This document shows, piece by piece, positions 8,458-15,828 of a DNA stretch of 64,000 nucleotides. The position numbers were made by a program, and so were the translations under genes. The notes beneath the pieces were generated by a model, which had not been told where the DNA came from, made no database searches, and saw only the letters and a list, made by a program, of their open reading frames with translations. This DNA is from Vulcanimicrobiota bacterium (GTDB taxonomy: Bacteria > Vulcanimicrobiota > Xenobia > Xenobiales > JADMJV01), in NCBI GenBank assembly GCA_017307785.1, contig JAFKGI010000013.1, positions 118,237 to 182,236 on the forward strand. The letters are read 5' to 3'. The stretch's first letter is position 1. Each line of letters opens with the position of its first letter.

Positions 8458-9264
8458 TTGAAATCCTGTGCAAAGCAACGATTGGTGAAGGTTAGAATCG
8501 CTTTTCTGGCTCTCTGGATGGGGTTGCTGATGGCCTGGGCTCAGACTCATCGCGGCTTGCTGGTGGTCTTTGACTCCGCTCAGACTTCTCAATCGATGCG
8601 GCACAAAGAGCTGGTGGAATTGTTGCGCCAGAAGCGGGCCGAAGGGCTTTTCGCCGGAACCGGCCTCGAGCAGTATTTTCAGATCTATGACTTTGCGGAA
8701 GCGGAGATGGCAACCAGTTTGAAGCGGTTGGGCGTTTCGCGCAACGGAACCTACCTTTGCCTCACCCAGCTGGATGCCAAGGACCGCCCGGTCAAAGTCA
8801 CCTGGCGGGTCGGCTACACGACGGCCGCGGACGCGCTGGCCGGTCTGGTCGGTCAACTGGGCCTGGCCGCCATTGCCTCCCCGACGCCCAGCGCCTCCCC
8901 TACGCCCGAAAAATCTCCCGAACGTTTGTCAGTCGGGACGGATCTACCCGCGGGCTCGATGTTGGAGTCGCCCAACCAGCGCTTTCGTTTTGCCGTGCAG
9001 ACCGACGGAAATTGCGTTCTCTATCGAGTGGAGGACGGCAAGCTTATCCCCATCTGGGGGACCGAGACCAAGGGAAGCGGGGCGCGCTTGACCCTGGACA
9101 ATCGAGGACGGATTCGGGTGCTGTCGGGCGCCGGTCAGGTTCTCTGGTCCAGCCCCGAACATCGCAACGCGGACTACCAGTTGCAGATTCAGGATGACGG
9201 AAATCTTGTCATCTACCGACGCGAGGGAAACAACGGAATTCCCGTGTGGAGCCCGCCCCGTTAG
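8458..9264 (+). CDS. Secreted B-lectin (bulb-type mannose-binding) domain protein
   Basis: About 268 residues from TTG 8458, which follows a GGGGGAA stretch; GTG 8485 is a possible alternative. The N-terminus carries a basic stretch and a hydrophobic core ending AWAQ, a signal peptide. A first domain of ~110 residues (RGLLVVFDSAQTSQ onward) looks like a thioredoxin-type alpha/beta fold but I cannot name it. After a Ser/Thr/Pro linker (SPTPSASPTPEKSP) comes a bulb-lectin domain with the mannose-binding pattern Q-x-D-x-N-x-V-x-Y twice: QTDGNCVLY and QDDGNLVIY; a middle copy is degenerate. It probably binds sugars outside the cytoplasm. It is not obviously linked to the divergent cysD gene. Confidence 0.65.
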   Translation: MKSCAKQRLVKVRIAFLALWMGLLMAWAQTHRGLLVVFDSAQTSQSMRHKELVELLRQKRAEGLFAGTGLEQYFQIYDFAEAEMATSLKRLGVSRNGTYLCLTQLDAKDRPVKVTWRVGYTTAADALAGLVGQLGLAAIASPTPSASPTPEKSPERLSVGTDLPAGSMLESPNQRFRFAVQTDGNCVLYRVEDGKLIPIWGTETKGSGARLTLDNRGRIRVLSGAGQVLWSSPEHRNADYQLQIQDDGNLVIYRREGNNGIPVWSPPR

Positions 9265-9300
9265 ATTGACGAATCGCCTTAACGGTGTTAAGTTGCGTAT

Positions 9301-9645
9301 ATGGGAATTGCACTGCTGTTTTTTTGGTCCTTTGTGGGCCTTTTGACTCTCGCTTCTTTTGCTTTGAACTGGGTGGTCTTGTCCCTGACCCGGGCTCGCC
9401 ACCACGACCAGTCTTCCCCGCAAGCCGTCGACGACCTAAAGCGGACCGCCCGCTATTCCTCCGCCCTTGGCCTGGTTTGTTTTTTTGCCTATGTCTACTT
9501 CATCGGACGTTGGTCCGGCTTTTTCTTGGGTCTGGGATTGCTGCCGCTGGCCGCCCAGCAGGTCGCTCTGGCCAGTGCCTGGCAGGCCAGGCCGGGGGAC
9601 CCATCCGGGCTTTCCGGTGATGACGTCGGGTTCAACAGGCTCTAA
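9301..9645 (+). CDS. Small membrane protein, first of a paralogous pair
   Basis: 114 residues with an N-terminal membrane helix, a polar basic loop (LTRARHHDQSSPQAVDDLKR) and one or two further hydrophobic segments ending near LPLAAQQVALA. The last residues, DDVGFNRL, match the tail EVGFSRF of the following gene, and both share the layout helix, basic loop with an A-(V/A)-x-x-x-(K/R) stretch, helix pair, tail. The family is unknown to me. The gene is separated by three bases from its sibling, so both are on one mRNA. An AT-rich AACGGTGTTAAGTTGCGT stretch lies upstream of the ATG. Confidence 0.6.
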   Translation: MGIALLFFWSFVGLLTLASFALNWVVLSLTRARHHDQSSPQAVDDLKRTARYSSALGLVCFFAYVYFIGRWSGFFLGLGLLPLAAQQVALASAWQARPGDPSGLSGDDVGFNRL

Positions 9646-9648
9646 GCG

Positions 9649-9987
9649 ATGGGACTTTTCTTGCTCTTGCTGTTTCTCATCGCTCTGGCGTTGCTGATGG
9701 CGCCTTACCTGGTGACGCGATTGGTGCTCAAGGCGACGCTGGCCAGCTACAAAGACAAGACTTCGCCGGCCGCTGCCGCGGGGGTTCGCAACGCGGCAGT
9801 CCTTTGCGCCGGACTGGGACTGACGCTGAGCGCGCTCTTCATCAACTCTTGCGGAGGGTTATCGGATATCGCGGGCTGGGTGGTCATAGCCGGATTGCTT
9901 TCTCAGTGGACCGCCATCGCACTGCCGTTGCGTGTGAAGGCCAACGCCGCGCCCGCTCCTTCCGAAGTCGGGTTCAGCAGGTTCTAA
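9649..9987 (+). CDS. Small membrane protein, second of a paralogous pair
   Basis: 112 residues. The N-terminus is a long hydrophobic helix (LFLLLLFLIALALLMAPYLV), followed by a short basic loop (KATLASYKDKTSPAAAAG) and two more hydrophobic segments. The C-terminal EVGFSRF parallels DVGFNRL in the gene just upstream, while the rest has diverged, which suggests an old tandem duplication with pressure on the tail. No family is recognised. It is the last gene before a strong bidirectional hairpin terminator. Function is unknown; a conserved exposed tail would fit a docking site for a partner protein. Confidence 0.6.
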   Translation: MGLFLLLLFLIALALLMAPYLVTRLVLKATLASYKDKTSPAAAAGVRNAAVLCAGLGLTLSALFINSCGGLSDIAGWVVIAGLLSQWTAIALPLRVKANAAPAPSEVGFSRF

Positions 9988-10022
9988 AAAAAGGGCGCAC
10001 CCTTGCGAGTGCGCCCTTTTCC
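9985..10022. terminator. Bidirectional intrinsic terminator
   Basis: Perfect GGGCGCAC / GTGCGCCC stem (9993-10000 with 10009-10016) around a short loop, preceded by seven A and followed by TTTT. It can end the membrane-protein pair on the plus strand and ppdK on the minus strand. Confidence 0.9.
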
Positions 10023-10043
10023 TCGGGGTTTTACCCCTGGTTT

Positions 10044-12950
10044 TTACTTGTCCTTGAAGGTGGCCTTGCTGGCCAGGGCCGCGTGAGCGGCAGCCAGACG
10101 GGCGATGGGCACGCGGAAGGGCGAGCAGCTCACGTAGTTGAGACCGAGGGTGTGGCAGAAAGCCACCGACTCGGGTTCACCGCCGTGCTCACCGCAGATA
10201 CCGATTTCCAGCTGGGGATTGGCGGCGCGACCTTCGTCGACGGCCAGCTTCATCAGACGTCCCACGCCGACGGTGTCGACGACCTGGAAGGGATCGTTCT
10301 TGAGAATCTTCTCTTCCAGGTAGACGGGGATGAAGGTACCGGCGGCGTCATCACGGGAGTAGCCGAAGGTGGTCTGGGTCAGGTCGTTGGTGCCGAAGCT
10401 GAAGAAGTCGGCGTTCTGAGCGAGGTCGCCGGCCACCACGGTGGCGCGGGGCAGTTCGATCATGGTGCCGATCTTGTATTTGACCTGGATGCCGCGGCGA
10501 TCCTGGACTTCCTTGGCGGCGGTTTCGACGAGATTGCGAGTGAACTTCATCTCTTCGACGGTGCCGACACCGGGGATCATGATTTCGGGACGAGCGTCGA
10601 TACCGTCCTTGGTCAGATCACAGGCGGCTTCCAGGATGGCTTTGACCTGCATCTTGTAGATTTCCGGATAGACGATACCCAGACGGCAGACGCGCAGGCC
10701 CAGCATCGGGTTGAATTCCTTCATCGACTCGACGCGAGCCAGCATTTCCTCGATCGACTCCAGGGTGGCTTTGGGGTCTTCGCGGCGGTGACGGACTTCG
10801 TCCAGCACCTTGTTGTAGGCGTCGGGAGCGTGGTCGCGCACGGTGCGCAGACGGGCCACATCGACCAGCAGGTCGGAGTGGGCCGGCAAGAATTCGTGCA
10901 GCGGCGGGTCGAGCAGGCGGATGATGACCCAGTGGCCGGCCATGGCTTTGAGGATTCCGTGGAAGTCCTCACGCTGGATGGGCAGCAGCTTGTCCAGACA
11001 GTCGGTGTAGATCTTCCAGGGACCGGCTTTCTTGGCGGTGACGGCGGCCAGAGCGGTCTGAGCTTCGGTGTGACGGCGGTTGCCCTCCACCTGTTCGCTC
11101 AGTTCGCGCTGGGCGCGGATTTCTTCGCGGTGCAGACCTTCGGCCTTGGCGGCGCTCAGGATCATTTCCTGAACGATCGGCAGGCGGTCGCGCTCCATGA
11201 ACATGTGCTCGGTGCGGCACAGGCCTACGCCGGTGGCGCCGAAGTTACGGGCGCGCTGAGCGTCTTTGGGAGTGTCGGCGTTGGCGTAGACTCCCAGTTT
11301 GCGGAACTCGTCGGCCCAACCGAGCAAGAGCTTGGTTTCAGCGGTCAGTTCCGAGGCTTCCTGAAGCTCGGTGTGACCCAGGTAAACTTCACCGGTGCCG
11401 CCGTCGAACGTCAGCCATTCGCCTTCGCCAAAGGTCTGGTCGTTGACCGTGACCTTCTTCTTGTCGAGGTCGATGCGCAGAGCTTCGCAGCCCACGATAC
11501 AGGGGATGCCCCAACCGCGCGCCACCAGGGCGGCGTGCGAGGAAGGTCCACCGGTCGAGGTCAGGATGCCCTTGGCCACGGCCATGCCGTGGGCGTCGTC
11601 GGGAGTGGTTTCGGGACGCACCAGGATGACCGGGTGACCCTTGGCGGCTTCTTCGACGGCGTCATTGGCTTCGAAGACGACCTTACCGCAGGCAGCGCCG
11701 GGAGCGGCGCCGGTGCCTTTGGCCAGGTAGCGGCCGGCGGCGTGCGCGGCCTTCTTGGCTTCGACCGGGATGGAGGGGTGGAGCAGCTGGTCGAGCTGCG
11801 AGGGAGCCACGCGCAGCACGGCGTCCTCACGGCTGATCAACTTCTCGCTCACCATGTCCGAGGCGATCTTGATGGCGGCCGCGGCGGTGCGTTTACCGGT
11901 GCGGGTCTGCAGCATCCAGAGCTTGCCCTTTTCGATGGTGAACTCCATGTCTTGCATTTCTTTGAAGTGGGTTTCCAGGTTGCCGGAAACTTCCAGCAGC
12001 AGCTTCCACATCTCGGGAGCTTCCTGAGAAAGGGCCTCGAGCGGTTTGGGGGTGCGGATACCGGCCACCACGTCTTCGCCCTGGGCGTTGGTCAGGTAGT
12101 CGCCGACCGGCACTTTGGCGCCGGTGTTGTAGTCGCGGGTGAAGGCTACGCCGGTGCCGCAATCGTCGCCCATGTTGCCGAAGACCATCGACTGCACGGT
12201 GACGGCGGTGCCCAGGTCGTGGGCGATCTTTTCTTTGTCGCGGTAGACCATGGCGCGGGGGTTGCGCCAGCTGCGGAAGACGGCTTCCACCGACAGGCTC
12301 AACTGTTCGAACACGTCGTTGGGGAACTCGCGGTTGGCTTCCGCCTTGAACTTGGCCTTGAACTCACCGACCAGGTCCTTGAGGGCCGAGGCGGGGATGA
12401 GGCTGTCCTCGGTGATGTTGAGTTCTTTCTTCTTCTTTTGCAGCAGCTTGTCGAACTCGTGCTTGGACAGGCCCATGACCACGTCCGAGAACATCATGAT
12501 AAAGCGACGATAGGCGTCGTAGGCGAAGCGCTCGTCCTTGGAGATTTCGATCAGGCCCTGAACGGTTTCGTCGTTCAGGCCCAGGTTGAGGACGGTGTCC
12601 ATCATGCCCGGCATGGAGAACTTGGCGCCCGAACGCACCGAGACGAGCAGAGGGTTCTTGCGATCGCCGAAGCCCTTGTTCATCTTCTTCTCGATGGCGG
12701 CGATGGCCGTCTTGAGTTCGTCCTGCATATCGGCCGGGAACTTGTTGCCGGCGTTGAGGTAGACGTTGCACACCTCGGTGGTGACCGTGAAGCCGGGAGG
12801 AACCGGGAAGCCCAGGCGGGTCATTTCGGCCAGGTTGGCGCCTTTGCCGCCCAGGATGTCGCGCATCTTGGCGTCGCCCTCTTCGAAGAGGTAGACGGCT
12901 TTGCCGTTGGTCAGTTTGGATTTCCAGTCTTTAGTGAGAGTATCCGTCAC
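10044..12950 (-). CDS. ppdK: Pyruvate, phosphate dikinase with an internal insertion
   Basis: 968 residues from GTG 12950, which has AAAGG about 11 bases upstream. PPDK interconverts pyruvate, ATP and phosphate with PEP, AMP and pyrophosphate. The ATP-grasp part begins with ILGGKGANLAEM and shows SVRSGAKFSMPGMMDT; the swivelling phosphohistidine domain has GGPSSHAALVARGWGIPC with the catalytic His near residue 468; the TIM-barrel PEP-binding domain has GLCRTEHMF, LLDPPLHEFLP and the catalytic Cys in GICGEHGGEP near residue 920. Bacterial PPDKs are usually about 870-890 residues; the excess is largely an insertion at about 595-655, between MFMERDRLP and LLPIQREDF, rich in Glu, Arg and Gln. A monocistronic gene, probably for gluconeogenesis or PPi-linked glycolysis. 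Confidence 0.96.
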   Translation of the reverse strand: MTDTLTKDWKSKLTNGKAVYLFEEGDAKMRDILGGKGANLAEMTRLGFPVPPGFTVTTEVCNVYLNAGNKFPADMQDELKTAIAAIEKKMNKGFGDRKNPLLVSVRSGAKFSMPGMMDTVLNLGLNDETVQGLIEISKDERFAYDAYRRFIMMFSDVVMGLSKHEFDKLLQKKKKELNITEDSLIPASALKDLVGEFKAKFKAEANREFPNDVFEQLSLSVEAVFRSWRNPRAMVYRDKEKIAHDLGTAVTVQSMVFGNMGDDCGTGVAFTRDYNTGAKVPVGDYLTNAQGEDVVAGIRTPKPLEALSQEAPEMWKLLLEVSGNLETHFKEMQDMEFTIEKGKLWMLQTRTGKRTAAAAIKIASDMVSEKLISREDAVLRVAPSQLDQLLHPSIPVEAKKAAHAAGRYLAKGTGAAPGAACGKVVFEANDAVEEAAKGHPVILVRPETTPDDAHGMAVAKGILTSTGGPSSHAALVARGWGIPCIVGCEALRIDLDKKKVTVNDQTFGEGEWLTFDGGTGEVYLGHTELQEASELTAETKLLLGWADEFRKLGVYANADTPKDAQRARNFGATGVGLCRTEHMFMERDRLPIVQEMILSAAKAEGLHREEIRAQRELSEQVEGNRRHTEAQTALAAVTAKKAGPWKIYTDCLDKLLPIQREDFHGILKAMAGHWVIIRLLDPPLHEFLPAHSDLLVDVARLRTVRDHAPDAYNKVLDEVRHRREDPKATLESIEEMLARVESMKEFNPMLGLRVCRLGIVYPEIYKMQVKAILEAACDLTKDGIDARPEIMIPGVGTVEEMKFTRNLVETAAKEVQDRRGIQVKYKIGTMIELPRATVVAGDLAQNADFFSFGTNDLTQTTFGYSRDDAAGTFIPVYLEEKILKNDPFQVVDTVGVGRLMKLAVDEGRAANPQLEIGICGEHGGEPESVAFCHTLGLNYVSCSPFRVPIARLAAAHAALASKATFKDK

Positions 12951-13032
12951 GCTTGTATTACCTTTGCTGTGTAAAATAAAGAGAGATGACTGAGGGCTTT
13001 TTACCCTTCATGTCATGAACATTCCTTCTGAT

Positions 13033-13311
13033 TTAGCCGCCGAAGCCGCTCATCTGGGCGTCGTAGCTGATGGCCTTGATAAGATCGGACAGGATCATCG
13101 CTTCGATGGCTTTGGGGGAGAGATCGGCGGTGAAGCCCTTGATGATTTTGAGATCTTCCTTGTAGGTGCCCTTGAACATTTTTAAGAGGTCCATCACCTG
13201 GGGGTTGACCCCTTGAAAAGTCTGCACGATGACCGGCAGGCTGTCAGGAACGCCCGGATCGGCCAACATAGTGCGCAGTCTGGGTTCGAGTTTTTCGTCG
13301 CGTAATGCCAT
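13033..13311 (-). CDS. Free-standing inhibitor I9 / subtilisin-propeptide-like protein
   Basis: 92 residues from ATG 13311, preceded by a GGCGGG stretch. The middle, LPVIVQTFQG followed by a helix (VMDLLKMF), then LKIIKGFTADLSPKAIEAM and IKAISYD, follows the beta-alpha-beta plan of the I9 family, the propeptides that fold and inhibit subtilases. In those proteins the pattern is VIV(Q)-x, a helix, a strand ending GF(S/A)A, a second helix and a final strand V-x-x-I-x-x-D, all of which is present. There is no protease domain attached and no signal peptide. It lies between ppdK and the 5'-nuclease gene on the same strand. It could inhibit a serine protease encoded elsewhere, which is inference. 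Confidence 0.6.
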   Translation of the reverse strand: MALRDEKLEPRLRTMLADPGVPDSLPVIVQTFQGVNPQVMDLLKMFKGTYKEDLKIIKGFTADLSPKAIEAMILSDLIKAISYDAQMSGFGG

Positions 13312-13349
13312 ACCCGCCGGTTCGTGTCCCCGACAGGTTCGCCTCCAGG

Positions 13350-14222
13350 CTAACTCCAGAGCTCCATAAGGGAGTTGGGTGGGTCGAAGAGGCCGCCGTC
13401 GAGAGCGGCGAGCTGCTTTTTCATGCCCATCTTCTGGTAGAAGGCTTCCAGGTTGCGGAAGTTTCCGGGGGTGACTTGCTCGAGCGAGAAGTCGATGGGC
13501 AGGTCGTCGTGGAGTCGGGTGAGCTGGAGGTTGAGGTCCAGGCGTTCTTTGTGTTCCTGGAGGGCGTGTTCGAGCAGTCCGGGTAGAGGACCGTGCTGTT
13601 TGAGCAGTTTGACGGCGGTTTTGGGGCCGATACCGGGGATGCCGGGAATGTTGTCGATGTCGTCGCCGTTCAAGGCCAGGTAAGAGGCGATGTAGGAAGC
13701 GGGCACGCCAAAGAGTTCCTCCACTCGGGAGGCATCGAGGTATTCCAGATTGGTGCTTTTGCCCGAGCCTTTGATGCGCAACAGGCTGACCCGGGGGTGA
13801 ACGCACACCTGGGCCAGGTCTTTGTCGTTGGAGACGATGACCACGTCATGACCGGCGGCGGCCGCTTTGGCGGCCAGCGTGGCCAGCACGTCGTCGGCTT
13901 CGAAGGTGTCGTGACGATAGACGGTGACGCCGAGGGCCTCCAGGGCTTCCTCCACATAGGGGACCTGCACCGTCATGTCGGGCTTGGGAGCGGAGCGGGT
14001 CGCTTTGTAATTGGGGTCGAGCCCGTGGCGGAAATTCTTGGACCTGGACTCGAAGACCCAGGCCATGTGGCGGATTTTTTCGCTGCGCCACAGGTTGGAG
14101 AGAATGCCGAGCACGCCGTGGACGGCGTTGGTGGGGATGCCGCCGGGGCCGCTCAGGGGCGGCAGGGCGTGAAAGGCCCGGTAGATTTGGAACATCGAGT
14201 CGAAAAGGAAGATTCTGGCCAT
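13350..14222 (-). CDS. 5'-3' exonuclease of the PolA N-terminal (FEN) family
   Basis: 290 residues, the usual size of a free-standing PolA-type 5'-nuclease. Such enzymes remove RNA primers and 5' flaps during lagging-strand synthesis and repair. Motifs are clear: LFDSMFQIYRAFHAL at the N-terminus with the first metal-binding Asp, WVFESRSKNFRH, YKATR, the metal cluster FEADDVLATLA, then VVIVSNDKDLAQV with DKD, and the helix-hairpin-helix DNIPGIPGIGPKTAVKLL with GDDIDN in front. Start ATG 14222 was chosen because the frame further upstream translates the tRNA-Leu gene. A terminator separates it from that tRNA. Whether a full-length PolA exists elsewhere cannot be seen. Confidence 0.92.
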   Translation of the reverse strand: MARIFLFDSMFQIYRAFHALPPLSGPGGIPTNAVHGVLGILSNLWRSEKIRHMAWVFESRSKNFRHGLDPNYKATRSAPKPDMTVQVPYVEEALEALGVTVYRHDTFEADDVLATLAAKAAAAGHDVVIVSNDKDLAQVCVHPRVSLLRIKGSGKSTNLEYLDASRVEELFGVPASYIASYLALNGDDIDNIPGIPGIGPKTAVKLLKQHGPLPGLLEHALQEHKERLDLNLQLTRLHDDLPIDFSLEQVTPGNFRNLEAFYQKMGMKKQLAALDGGLFDPPNSLMELWS

Positions 14223-14237
14223 CGGTTTGTCCTGATA

Positions 14238-14266
14238 ATAAAAAACGAGAGCTACGTGAGCTCTCG
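14238..14266 (-). terminator. Intrinsic terminator after tRNA-Leu
   Basis: An 8-bp CGAGAGCT / AGCTCTCG stem (14246-14253 with 14259-14266) and a five-base loop. On the minus strand it is followed by a run of T from the A-rich 14240-14245, so it ends tRNA transcription and leaves the 5'-nuclease gene to its own promoter or read-through. Confidence 0.85.
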
Positions 14267-14271
14267 CTGGT

Positions 14272-14358
14272 TGGTGCCCAGAGCCGGGGTCGAACCGGCA
14301 CTCCCTTGCAGGAACGGAATTTTGAGTCCCGCGCGTCTGCCAATTCCGCCATCTGGGC
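14272..14358 (-). tRNA. tRNA-Leu (anticodon CAA)
   Basis: An 87-base class II tRNA with CCA encoded at its 3' end (TGG at 14272-14274 on the plus strand). The acceptor arms GCCCAGA and TCTGGGC pair fully over seven bases; the anticodon stem CGGGA/TTCCG encloses loop CTCAAAA, giving anticodon CAA for UUG codons; a variable arm and the GGTTCGACCCC T-arm follow. It reads leucine in a genome where TTG also serves as a start codon. It lies between the APC permease and the 5'-nuclease gene on the same strand. Confidence 0.97.
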
Positions 14359-14377
14359 TGGTAGGTTGATGAATCTA

Positions 14378-15580
14378 TCACGCCTGAGGCGGGTCGTCAA
14401 TCTTCTGCCGGGTGGAAGGTTGAACCAGCGCGCAGAGGATGGCGCCGATGAGCAAGGATGCCCCCATTCCCAACAGGTGGGGCAGTTCACTGGTGCAGAG
14501 CAAAAGCAGGCATGTAGCCACCGCCAGAGGCGGGATGAAGCGGCTTAAGCCCAGCTTCCAGCAGGCCAGGCTGGAGGCCAGGTGCTGCAGCAGGGCGGCC
14601 AGCACGCTCAAGGCGATGAGGGACTCCAGGTTCTTGGAGAGGATGAGCATGAGAACCAGTCCGGTGCTGATGAGAATGCACAGGCTGGGGGCGCCGTGAT
14701 GCAGCTTTAACAGGCGCTGAGGCAGCCAGCCCTGGTGGGCCAGGGTCCAGAGGCTGCGGGGCGTGGTGAAGGCGATGCTGGCGTTGACGCTGGCCAGACT
14801 GGCCAGGGCGGCCAGGGCCAGGGCCGGGGCCAATTGAGGCAAGGCGGCTTCCAGGGGGTGGTCGGCGCTGGCGGCACCGGCCACCCCTTGAAGAAGGGTG
14901 TAGATCAGGGCGCTGCTCACGAGTACCAGCACGGTGGCTCGCGGAACGGTTCTTTCGGGGTCTTTGGCTTCACCGGCCGCCAGGGCGATTTCTTCGAAAC
15001 CGCTGTAAGTATAGAGAACCAGCAACAGGCCCAGCTTGTAGTTGGGGGCGCTGGTCACGGCGGGAGGCCACAGGGTGGCGGCGGGGTGGAGCAAGCCGGA
15101 AGCGGCGGCCAGCAACAGCGGGCCGAGTTTGAGGATGGCCAGCAGGTTGTTGCTGTAAGCGCCGCTGCGCGTGCCCAGCAGGTTGATGGCTGCCAGTGCG
15201 GTTACGAGGAAGCAGGCCAGGGCCGGACCCTGATGGAGGTACTCCGACAGCCCGACCGCCACACTGGAAAGCCCGATCAGGCCGGACAGCCACATCACCC
15301 AACCGACCAGGAAGCCGGCGCGCGGGCCAAAAGCCTCGCGAGCGTAGAGACTGGAGCCACCTGTGCCATGGTATTTTTGTGCCAGTGCCGCAAAGCAAAG
15401 CGCGATGGGTAGGCAGCAAATGCCCCCAAGAAGAAAGGTTAAAGGTCCGTAAGGACCCAGTTGTTTGGCGATGTCTCCCTGGGTCAGGAAGATGCCTGAG
15501 CCGATGACACAGTTCCAGCCCAGGCACATGAAGTCGAAAAGCCCCAAACGGCGCTGCGGCGAGTAGTCAGAATGTCCCAT
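14378..15580 (-). CDS. APC-superfamily amino acid permease
   Basis: About 400 residues from ATG 15580; an in-frame ATG at 15595 is possible, neither has a strong ribosome-binding site. Some 12 hydrophobic segments are visible. The first carries the APC signature LGWNCVIGSGIFLTQG, equivalent to the unwound TM1 substrate site (G-x-G-I) of AdiC/LAT-type carriers. A later YTYSGFEEIALAAGEAKDPERTVPRA segment is the TM6 substrate region and following loop, which is diagnostic of APC amino acid transporters. It probably takes up or exchanges amino acids across the inner membrane. The gene ends 20 bp from tRNA-Leu. It diverges from the small peptide gene at 15690. Substrate unknown. Confidence 0.88.
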   Translation of the reverse strand: MGHSDYSPQRRLGLFDFMCLGWNCVIGSGIFLTQGDIAKQLGPYGPLTFLLGGICCLPIALCFAALAQKYHGTGGSSLYAREAFGPRAGFLVGWVMWLSGLIGLSSVAVGLSEYLHQGPALACFLVTALAAINLLGTRSGAYSNNLLAILKLGPLLLAAASGLLHPAATLWPPAVTSAPNYKLGLLLVLYTYSGFEEIALAAGEAKDPERTVPRATVLVLVSSALIYTLLQGVAGAASADHPLEAALPQLAPALALAALASLASVNASIAFTTPRSLWTLAHQGWLPQRLLKLHHGAPSLCILISTGLVLMLILSKNLESLIALSVLAALLQHLASSLACWKLGLSRFIPPLAVATCLLLLCTSELPHLLGMGASLLIGAILCALVQPSTRQKIDDPPQA

Positions 15581-15689
15581 CTCAGATGCTTGCATTTGCT
15601 GAGGCGTTTCGCTAAAGTAGCTCAATCCTCTTGGCTCAAGGGGACTTTCTTTTCTAGGGGGGAGCTGCCCAGGAAAGGAGGATACGCCG

Positions 15690-15773
15690 ATGAAGCAGCA
15701 GGACGTTAGCGAAGCTCGCAAGGCTTTGCTTCAACTGATCGCCCAGAAAAAGCACTTGGCGGGTAAAAAATGA
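15690..15773 (+). CDS. 27-residue basic peptide gene with strong ribosome-binding site
   Basis: 28 codons, ATG 15690 to TGA 15773, encoding a short peptide that starts MKQQDVSEARKALLQLIA and ends QKKHLAGKK. The start is preceded by AAAGGAGG, a perfect Shine-Dalgarno sequence at ideal spacing (bases 15674-15681), one of the strongest in the window, and the gene is followed 17 bases later by a good hairpin terminator. The peptide is predicted to be one amphipathic helix with a basic, lysine-rich end; it has no membrane segment and no cysteine. It lies alone between two minus-strand genes and so must have its own promoter in 15600-15680. No family is known to me. It may be a regulatory or membrane-associated microprotein. 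Confidence 0.7.
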   Translation: MKQQDVSEARKALLQLIAQKKHLAGKK

Positions 15774-15790
15774 ACGACGGTAGTAGTCCA

Positions 15791-15828
15791 CAGCCCTCTG
15801 TACGAAAGATCAGAGGGCTGTTTCTATT
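15791..15828 (+). terminator. Intrinsic terminator of the 27-residue peptide gene
   Basis: Perfect 10-bp stem CAGCCCTCTG / CAGAGGGCTG (15791-15800 with 15811-15820), ten-base loop, then TTTCTATTT on the plus strand. It overlaps the 3' end of the minus-strand amidohydrolase gene. Confidence 0.88.

Noticed and set aside
9804..12974. A 1056-codon plus-strand open frame opposite ppdK
   Set aside because: ppdK on the minus strand is unmistakable; the opposite frame encodes a Gly/His/Val-rich sequence typical of antisense reading of high-GC genes.
12993..13010. GAGGG/CCCTTC hairpin upstream of ppdK
   Set aside because: Stem short and with a wobble pair, T-run only within the loop; too weak to call a terminator or regulator.
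14281..14381. N-terminal extension of the 5'-nuclease through the tRNA region
   Set aside because: The extension translates the tRNA-Leu gene, which is structurally complete, and a terminator lies between the tRNA and the real ATG.
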